Shown here: positions 4,950 through 8,935 of the stretch, one piece after another
Numbering within the stretch: position 1 is the first letter of the stretch
Layout: the number at the start of each line of letters is the position of its first letter
Assembly (NCBI GenBank): GCA_002451055.1
Contig: DKBD01000079.1
Location: 1-8,935 of the forward strand
Length of the DNA stretch: 8,935 nt
Source: Nitrospira sp. UBA6909
Lineage (GTDB): Bacteria > Nitrospirota > Nitrospiria > Nitrospirales > Nitrospiraceae
Reading direction: 5' to 3'
The notes under the pieces: model-generated
What the model saw: only the letters and a program-made list of their open reading frames with translations
Database searches by the model: none
What the model was told of the DNA's origin: nothing
Program-made: the position numbers and the translations under genes

Positions 4950-6860
4950 TTACGGTACACTTGACCCTGTCCCCGAATCCTTCTGGGTGAGTCGATCGAT
5001 CGCCTGCTGGATTTCCTGAGTTGCGTTAGCGTCCGCTAACTGCTCGAAGGTGCTCTTGGCTCTCTCGTATATTAGTCTTGCGTCACTTAACATGCCTTGA
5101 TGCTCGAGGACGCCTCCGAGGCTCCGAAGGGTCGAAGCTGCAGAATACTGATCACCAAACTGCGTGAACAGCTCGAGTGCTTGTTCGTAAGCCTGCCTTG
5201 CCTCGGTAAACCTTCCTCGATCAGCGTAGAGGCTCGCCATATTATGGAGCGCGATTCCAAACGAGGGATGAGCGGTGCCGACGCCAGATTCGAACACCTT
5301 GAGCGCTTCAAGATACGACCGTTCAGCTTCTTCGTACCTGCCCATGATCCGATACAGGCCCGCACAGTTGCTCAGTGCAGTTCCGACCTCGGGGTGTGAG
5401 TCTCCCAACGTGAGGCGAAGTAGCTGCAACGCTTCGGTAGCGGAACTAAGCGCCTCCTCGTAGTTTTCTATAGCTCGCTGAGTTCCGGAGAAATTCATCA
5501 GCATCACGGCAAGATCTCTGCGGTAATGCTCCGGTTGAAGTTCCGAAAGGCTACGATAGATGGCGAGTGCTTCGCCAGCTGCGTCAGATGCTGCTTGATA
5601 GTCGCCGATGCGACGTCGCATAACTGCATTATTCGCGAGAGCCAGGGCTAAATCACGCTGGAATCTATCTGGTTGGAACGAGGCAAGCTGCCGGTAGATC
5701 ATTAGGGCTTCGGTTGAACGGGCAAGCGCCTCACCATGCCGTCCGAGATCCCCTAGCATAGTCGCATAGTTACTCAGCGACAGAGCGAGATCCCGACCCG
5801 ACTCGCTCGGGTGTTCTTCCGCAAGTCGTCGGTAGATCGCCAATGCTTCGGCTGCGGCGGCTAGTGCCTCGTCGTAGCGCCCGAACTCTCCCAACGTCGC
5901 CGCGTAGTTGCTGATCGAGGAAGCGAGGTCTCGGCGCAATTCGTTCGGCTGCGTCTCCGAAAGGCGGCGGTATATCGCCAGAGCTTCGGCAGATGCAGCG
6001 AGGGCCTCGTCGTAGCGACCAACCTCGCGCAGCATCGTTGCGTGGTTGCTGAGTGATGCGGCGAACTCTCGATCCACCTCGTTCGGAAGATCCCGCGAGA
6101 GTTGTCGGTAGATGGCAAGTGCTTCTGCGGAGGCAGCAAGACCTTCTTCGTAGCGACCAAGGTCCCGCAATATCGCGGCGTAGACGTTTAGGGTAAGCGC
6201 GAGATCACTAGAGTATTTCCCTGGGTCCTCGGCAACTAACGGCCGATACACCGCTATCGCCTCCGTGACGGCTGCGATGGCATCATCAGTTCGGCCGATG
6301 GCGTGCGCGGTGGCTGCATATTTGCTAAGCGTTCTGGCCACTTCATCTGAACGAGCACCGACATCCGCCCGTAAGCGTGTCAAGGCCGACTCGTACGCCC
6401 GAACGGCGCCACTGAAGTCGCCCAATTCTCGCAAGCTGTCTCCCTCCGACCACGGTGTTTCCCTGGTAAGGCTTGCTGCTAAGCGAATAAACTCCTGATC
6501 GATGTTCCGCGCGTTCGTCAAGTCTAGGCCGAGTCGACTTTCAAGCAGCGGAGGTATCCTCCTCCGATCAACTCCAGGTAAGAAAATTGGGACAATGTTC
6601 AGTGTTCCTGGTTTCTCTGCAGCTCGCGCCAATGCCACTGAGGTCTCCCGCTGTACCCAGGGACTCGTCCCGTGTGGCCCTAGAAGAACGACGAAAGTAT
6701 CCGCAGTCCGGATGGCCTTCTCGACCTGATCTTGCCATTTGGCGCCGGGAACTAGTTGGGCTTCATCTACCCATACTTGCACTCCAGCGTTCTCAAGGGT
6801 TCTCCGCAGCTGCCGGGCGATTTGTTTATCGTCAGCTGAGTGGCTTAGAAAGACCTTCAT
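4950..6860 (-). CDS. TIR-domain protein with long TPR array (putative NADase/sensor)
   Basis: 636-residue protein. Residues 1-130 form a TIR domain: MKVFLSHSADDKQIA start, VWVDEAQLVPGAKW box, FVVLLGP strand, and W68-x3-E72 carrying the expected catalytic glutamate. Active bacterial TIRs cleave NAD or make signals from it. Residues about 145-430 hold tetratricopeptide repeats with a 46-residue period (GRYDEALAASAEALAIYR). Kinesin-light-chain-type repeats follow to about 600 (LGDSHPEVGTALSNCAGLYR). The TPR arm probably senses a partner or phage component, with TIR as output; this is inference. ATG 6860 is preferred over ATG 6887, which overlaps the upstream gene, because GTGAGG lies in front of it. 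It begins 11 bases after the upstream TIR gene with no attC between, so both share one cassette and probably one transcript. Confidence 0.85.
   Translation of the reverse strand: MKVFLSHSADDKQIARQLRRTLENAGVQVWVDEAQLVPGAKWQDQVEKAIRTADTFVVLLGPHGTSPWVQRETSVALARAAEKPGTLNIVPIFLPGVDRRRIPPLLESRLGLDLTNARNIDQEFIRLAASLTRETPWSEGDSLRELGDFSGAVRAYESALTRLRADVGARSDEVARTLSKYAATAHAIGRTDDAIAAVTEAIAVYRPLVAEDPGKYSSDLALTLNVYAAILRDLGRYEEGLAASAEALAIYRQLSRDLPNEVDREFAASLSNHATMLREVGRYDEALAASAEALAIYRRLSETQPNELRRDLASSISNYAATLGEFGRYDEALAAAAEALAIYRRLAEEHPSESGRDLALSLSNYATMLGDLGRHGEALARSTEALMIYRQLASFQPDRFQRDLALALANNAVMRRRIGDYQAASDAAGEALAIYRSLSELQPEHYRRDLAVMLMNFSGTQRAIENYEEALSSATEALQLLRLTLGDSHPEVGTALSNCAGLYRIMGRYEEAERSYLEALKVFESGVGTAHPSFGIALHNMASLYADRGRFTEARQAYEQALELFTQFGDQYSAASTLRSLGGVLEHQGMLSDARLIYERAKSTFEQLADANATQEIQQAIDRLTQKDSGTGSSVP
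5554..6243 (-). repeat. Tandem 138-bp repeats encoding TPR units
   Basis: The same landmark (plus-strand CGGTAGATCGCC or close variants) recurs at 5554, 5692, 5830, 5968, 6106 and 6244, exactly 138 bases apart, or 46 codons. Protein units share the NE..RDLA.SLSNYAT.L..GRYDEALA..AEALAIYR pattern. Such similar units allow unit gain or loss by recombination without breaking the frame. Confidence 0.8.
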
Positions 6861-6871
6861 TTCTCGATGCC

Positions 6872-7468
6872 TCACTTCTCGAACCATTGATCGAGAATCT
6901 TTCGCTGGTACTCGATCACCAGCTCGTCACGAACCCCGTACTTATCCCGAAGCCGCTGGAGTTCTTGGAGTTTGCGTTCGTAGCTTGCGATAGCTGGATG
7001 CTCAGCCGCCGACTCAGAATCGGGGGGCCATCGTCCAGGCGGCTTTCCTTCAATTCCGCACTTCAGTACATGAAACGCGTATGCTTGGTCTTTACTCTTG
7101 CGGAAATCGGCCCACGTTCGTAGACCAAGGAATTGCGGAACATTATCCGCAGAGGCATCTTCCAGCAGGAGTGGAATCACCCGGAAATTGGGGTCCTTAG
7201 CCTGAATCTCTAATGCACGTTCTATCTCTTGCAGAAACCATCCTGAGGGGGTTGCTGAACCAATGCATATGACGCAGCTTTCTGCCTGATCTAGCCCAAG
7301 AGCCATCTCCTGTTGCCAGCTCGCGCCAGGTACCAGCCGCCAACTATCGAGCCATATCCGAAACCCGCACTCATCTTCTAGTCTGTGGGCGAGCCTCTTC
7401 ACCCACTCGGCATCTTCATGCGAGTGGCTTAGAAACGCCGTGAATCTCTTGCGGTTCAGATCATTCAT
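6872..7468 (-). CDS. TIR-domain protein, first gene of a two-gene cassette
   Basis: 198-residue protein. The TIR domain spans about residues 8-135: FTAFLSHSHEDAEWVKRL, then FRIWLDSWRLVPGASW, SCVICIGS and W77-x3-E81, the WxxxE motif with the likely catalytic glutamate. The segment FRVIPLLLEDA and a following FLGLRTWADFR complete the fold. The C-terminal 40 residues (YERKLQELQRLRDKYGV, EYQRKILDQWFEK) form a short helical tail resembling SHOCT-like oligomerisation tails. The ATG at 7468 lies 28 bases past a GTTAGCT core-like sequence and lacks a clear Shine-Dalgarno, as is common for first cassette genes. It is followed 11 bases later by the TIR-TPR gene. Both may act together as a Thoeris-like or other NAD-depleting system; no membrane or DNA-binding part is seen. 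Confidence 0.85.
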   Translation of the reverse strand: MNDLNRKRFTAFLSHSHEDAEWVKRLAHRLEDECGFRIWLDSWRLVPGASWQQEMALGLDQAESCVICIGSATPSGWFLQEIERALEIQAKDPNFRVIPLLLEDASADNVPQFLGLRTWADFRKSKDQAYAFHVLKCGIEGKPPGRWPPDSESAAEHPAIASYERKLQELQRLRDKYGVRDELVIEYQRKILDQWFEK

Positions 7469-7496
7469 AAGCGGCGCGGACAGGAGGACGCCTGGG

Positions 7497-7548
7497 AGCT
7501 AACTAGTAAGTCTACTGCAGGCTACGCCGCGGCATAGCGCGGTTGACT
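7497..7548 (-). other. Candidate attachment site (attI or degenerate attC) ahead of the first cassette
   Basis: On the minus strand AGTCAAC (7542-7548) and GTTAGCT (7497-7503) flank a strong hairpin, GCTATGCC-GC-GGCGTAGC (7521-7538). The arms are of unequal length and the cores match the GTTRRRY rule only partly. Its place between the integrase remnant and the first cassette gene supports an attachment site. Confidence 0.35.
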
Positions 7549-7609
7549 AAGTGGTCCTAAGGAAGGCAACTCTACTGGAAAAGCCAGTGCTTGTCCAATA
7601 GTCCATCGC

Positions 7610-7657
7610 GCTAGCCGGTCGGGATAGACTGTGAAACTCGCAGTCTATCCGGCTAAC
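7610..7657. repeat. Long hairpin downstream of the integrase remnant
   Basis: GGATAGACTG (7622-7631) pairs with CAGTCTATCC (7641-7650) around a 9-base loop. After a 5-base bulge, TAGCC (7612-7616) pairs with GGCTA (7651-7655). It is not oriented as an attC: the GTT/AAC ends face the wrong way. It could be a bidirectional transcription stop or part of attI. Confidence 0.5.
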
Positions 7658-7690
7658 AGCCCGCAGTATATCCTGGTCCATCGCCAGAGG

Positions 7691-7867
7691 TCAGAGACGG
7701 TCTCCCGGGCTGTCGACACCTTGTCCCCCTCGATTGAGCACATGCGTATAGATCATGGTCGTACTGACATCCTTGTGCCCGAGGAGTTCTTGCATCGTCC
7801 GAATATCATAGCGGTCTTCAAGCAAATGGGTGGCGAACGAATGCCGGAAGGTGTAACCGCGAAACAT
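7691..7867 (-). pseudogene. intI: Integron integrase (IntI), C-terminal fragment
   Basis: From about 7861 to TGA at 7691-7693 the minus strand encodes 56 residues matching the C-terminus of IntI tyrosine recombinases: [33 protein letters not shown] and [14 protein letters not shown]. The second catalytic Arg (FRH), the LGH histidine and the IYTH tyrosine nucleophile are present; the usual histidine three residues before the arginine is Tyr. IntI is normally about 320-340 residues, so some 280 are missing. Upstream the frame loses similarity and meets TAA at 7907-7909. It reads in the same direction as the cassettes, with its 3' end facing them; most integrons have a divergent integrase. An ATG at 7865-7867 could start a short peptide, but recombinase activity is not expected. 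Confidence 0.88.
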
Positions 7868-7990
7868 ATGGAGGCAGAGGGCAATTTCAGAGGGGCGATC
7901 ATCTGTTTAAGCGGCTGACCCCTGTGAGATCCCTAGTTAGTGGAGTCGGTTGAATCGCTCGATTGGTCTGTGCGTGAAGATCGGCCCCGC

Positions 7991-8305
7991 TTACGCCGCG
8001 ACTTCAACGAGGACTTCAGGGTGGCGTTCGGCTATTTTCAACAGCTGCTTCGCGGCGCCGGACGGCTTGCGGCGGCCTTGCTCCCACTGCTCAAGAGTGC
8101 GCTTCGACACACCCAGCGCTGCGGCGAACTCAGTCTGCGACAGCCCGCTTTTTAATCGCACACGGATAACATACGATTTGGCATCAACTTTGGTCCGTTT
8201 CCCTCCCCCGGCTTTGATCTCCCGTACCCCATCCAGGACTTCTTGCCACACATTGCGTTTAGCCTCGAAGTCGGCGAGTGCCTTTCCGGTCAGCTTCTTA
8301 CCCAT
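7991..8305 (-). CDS. XRE-family HTH antitoxin (HigA/NadS-like)
   Basis: 104-residue protein. The N-terminal half (FEAKRNVWQEVLDGVREIKAG) is the helical toxin-contact region common in this family. Residues about 50-95 are a helix-turn-helix: LKSGLSQTEFAAALGVS, KRTLEQWEQGRRKPSGAA, a motif diagnostic of XRE antitoxins paired with RelE-like toxins. The ATG at 8305 overlaps the end of the toxin frame by 8 bases (ATGGGTAA), showing translational coupling in a toxin-first operon. The frame is intact while the toxin carries an early TAG. The protein may still repress its promoter through the palindrome at 8622-8638. Confidence 0.88.
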   Translation of the reverse strand: MGKKLTGKALADFEAKRNVWQEVLDGVREIKAGGGKRTKVDAKSYVIRVRLKSGLSQTEFAAALGVSKRTLEQWEQGRRKPSGAAKQLLKIAERHPEVLVEVAA

Positions 8306-8612
8306 TTCGAAATGCCTCCAATAGTTGCTTGAGAATGTGCGCCGGCACGTTCTCGCGCTTCGTTTTTGCGTAAAGCGTCAGCATCCAGAACTCGTTGGGC
8401 CTGTACCGCACAAAATAGATGATCCGAAGGCCGCCTCGCTTACCTGCTCCCACACGGGACCAACGTACCTTCCGAACTCCGCCCGAACCAGGAACAACTT
8501 CACCGGCTTGGGGGTGTTGTATCAAGAACTGCTATAAGTCGGAGTATTCATCGTCGTCCAAGTATGTGGGAAGCAATCGCTGGAAGACGGACGATTCGAT
8601 GAATGTGAACAC
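8298..8612 (-). pseudogene. RelE/HigB-type toxin interrupted by an in-frame TAG
   Basis: Reading from GTG at 8612 gives MFTFIESSVFQRLLPTYL and DDDEYSDL, then TAG at 8532-8534 as codon 27. The same frame continues with QFLIQHPQAGEVVPGSGG, VRKVRWSRVGAGKRGG, LRIIYFVR and YAKTKRENVPAHILKQL to TAA at 8298. The combined 104-residue product has all landmarks of RelE-family mRNA-interferase-type toxins of the MFT.IE / PGSGG.RK.RW group and the usual length. A Gln codon is expected at the TAG, so one C-to-T change explains it. A TTG codon at 8525 could start a shortened product lacking the first helices, probably inactive. It overlaps its antitoxin by 8 bases. Confidence 0.85.
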
Positions 8613-8621
8613 AGTGGAAGA

Positions 8622-8638
8622 GTACGCCTCCGGCGTAC
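8622..8638. promoter_or_regulatory. Inverted repeat, probable operator of the right toxin-antitoxin operon
   Basis: GTACGCC and GGCGTAC face each other across 3 bases, 9 bases ahead of the toxin GTG. This is the expected position for binding by the XRE antitoxin. I see no strong -35/-10 pair nearby. The rest of 8639-8848 shows no gene. Confidence 0.55.
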
Positions 8639-8848
8639 AAAAGGCTAGCCTTGGGCTGCCACTGTCTCTCAATGTTCAGATGGGAGACAAGACTCCGTTT
8701 TCCATGGACTTCCGTTCTTCTTGGTATGGGCATAGGCGATCTATAAATCCCCAATCAACCAGTGAATTTGTTCTGTTCGACGACCTTCTGCCGGTTCCTG
8801 CCTTGACTCCCATCCGACCGCTGTGGTTCAGTCTCACGCAACCACGCC

Positions 8849-8935
8849 ATGTTGACGAGAACTGCCTATTCCCTCGCTCGATTCGCTTGCTTGTCTCTTG
8901 TTCTGCTTTCCCTCGCCTGCCAGAAGGAGAGCGAA
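8849..8935 (+). CDS. N-terminus of a lipoprotein (partial, runs off the window)
   Basis: From ATG at 8849 the frame stays open to the window edge: MLTRTAYSLARF, then the hydrophobic stretch ACLSLVLLSLAC and QKESE. R4 and R11 followed by a hydrophobic core and a lipobox-like SLAC (Cys24) fit a type II signal peptide; Ser at -3 is allowed but not ideal. The mature protein would be anchored to a membrane by lipidated Cys24. No clear Shine-Dalgarno is seen. It is transcribed away from the toxin-antitoxin locus. Confidence 0.55.
   Translation, partial: MLTRTAYSLARFACLSLVLLSLACQKESE

Noticed and set aside
4950..6860. CRISPR-like regularly spaced repeats at 5554-6243
   Set aside because: The 138-bp period is in frame and encodes TPR units; there are no short identical repeats with unique spacers.
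6861..6887. Upstream ATG adding 9 residues to the TIR-TPR protein
   Set aside because: It overlaps the upstream TIR gene and adds residues before the conserved TIR start MKVFLSHS; the ATG at 6860 has GTGAGG ahead of it.
7499..7940. CTAGTTAG octamers in inverted orientation at 7499-7506 and 7933-7940 flanking the integrase remnant
   Set aside because: Eight bases are too short to claim an element boundary, and no target duplication or transposase is seen.
620..8612. Genome-wide recoding of TAG as sense
   Set aside because: TAG ends the left toxin frame (620-622) and the small hypothetical gene (1075-1077) at natural positions, so general recoding is unlikely; only conditional readthrough remains open.
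1..8935. tRNA, rRNA or riboswitch genes
   Set aside because: I saw no cloverleaf, rRNA signature or recognised riboswitch core on either strand.

Overview
The window looks like part of a chromosomal (sedentary) integron from a bacterium, most likely proteobacterial. The grounds are two HTH/RelE-type toxin-antitoxin loci of proteobacterial style, moderately high GC, and classical attC folding sites. Cassette genes travel widely, so the host cannot be fixed from this sequence.

Layout. The left flank (1-1628) holds the end of an unknown plus-strand gene, a minus-strand HI1419/HI1420-type toxin-antitoxin locus and a small conserved hypothetical gene. It ends in a 308-base gene-poor stretch with short GGGG-type motifs. 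The centre (1614-7548) is a cassette array read entirely on the minus strand. In reading order it carries a TIR protein plus a TIR-TPR protein (two genes, one cassette), a ThsB-like TIR-like protein, a nucleoside-deoxyribosyltransferase-like/TPR protein split by a frameshift, a HEPN-like protein and an ankyrin-repeat protein. Three convincing attC sites (4866-4943, 2675-2756, 2016-2126), one degenerate candidate (4151-4255) and one half attC (1614-1634) separate the genes. At several borders a stop codon abuts or lies inside the attC inverse core. Right of the array (7691-7867) is a fragment of the integron integrase, C-terminus only, on the same strand as the cassettes. The right flank (7991-8935) holds a second minus-strand toxin-antitoxin locus and the start of a plus-strand lipoprotein gene.

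Function. Four consecutive genes carry TIR or TIR-like folds, three of them with a WxxxE motif at the position of the NADase catalytic glutamate, and a HEPN-like RNase candidate follows. This is the profile of anti-phage abortive-infection cassettes. The TIR plus TIR-TPR pair is the best candidate for an uncharacterised system: two potential NAD-consuming enzymes in one operon, one with a long TPR sensor arm. Assignment to defence is inference from domains and context.

Decay. In both toxin-antitoxin loci the antitoxin is intact while the toxin frame is broken by one in-frame TAG codon. The integrase is truncated, one cassette gene is frameshifted and the distal attC is half missing. The array therefore looks largely fossilised at its edges, while the TIR cassettes remain intact.
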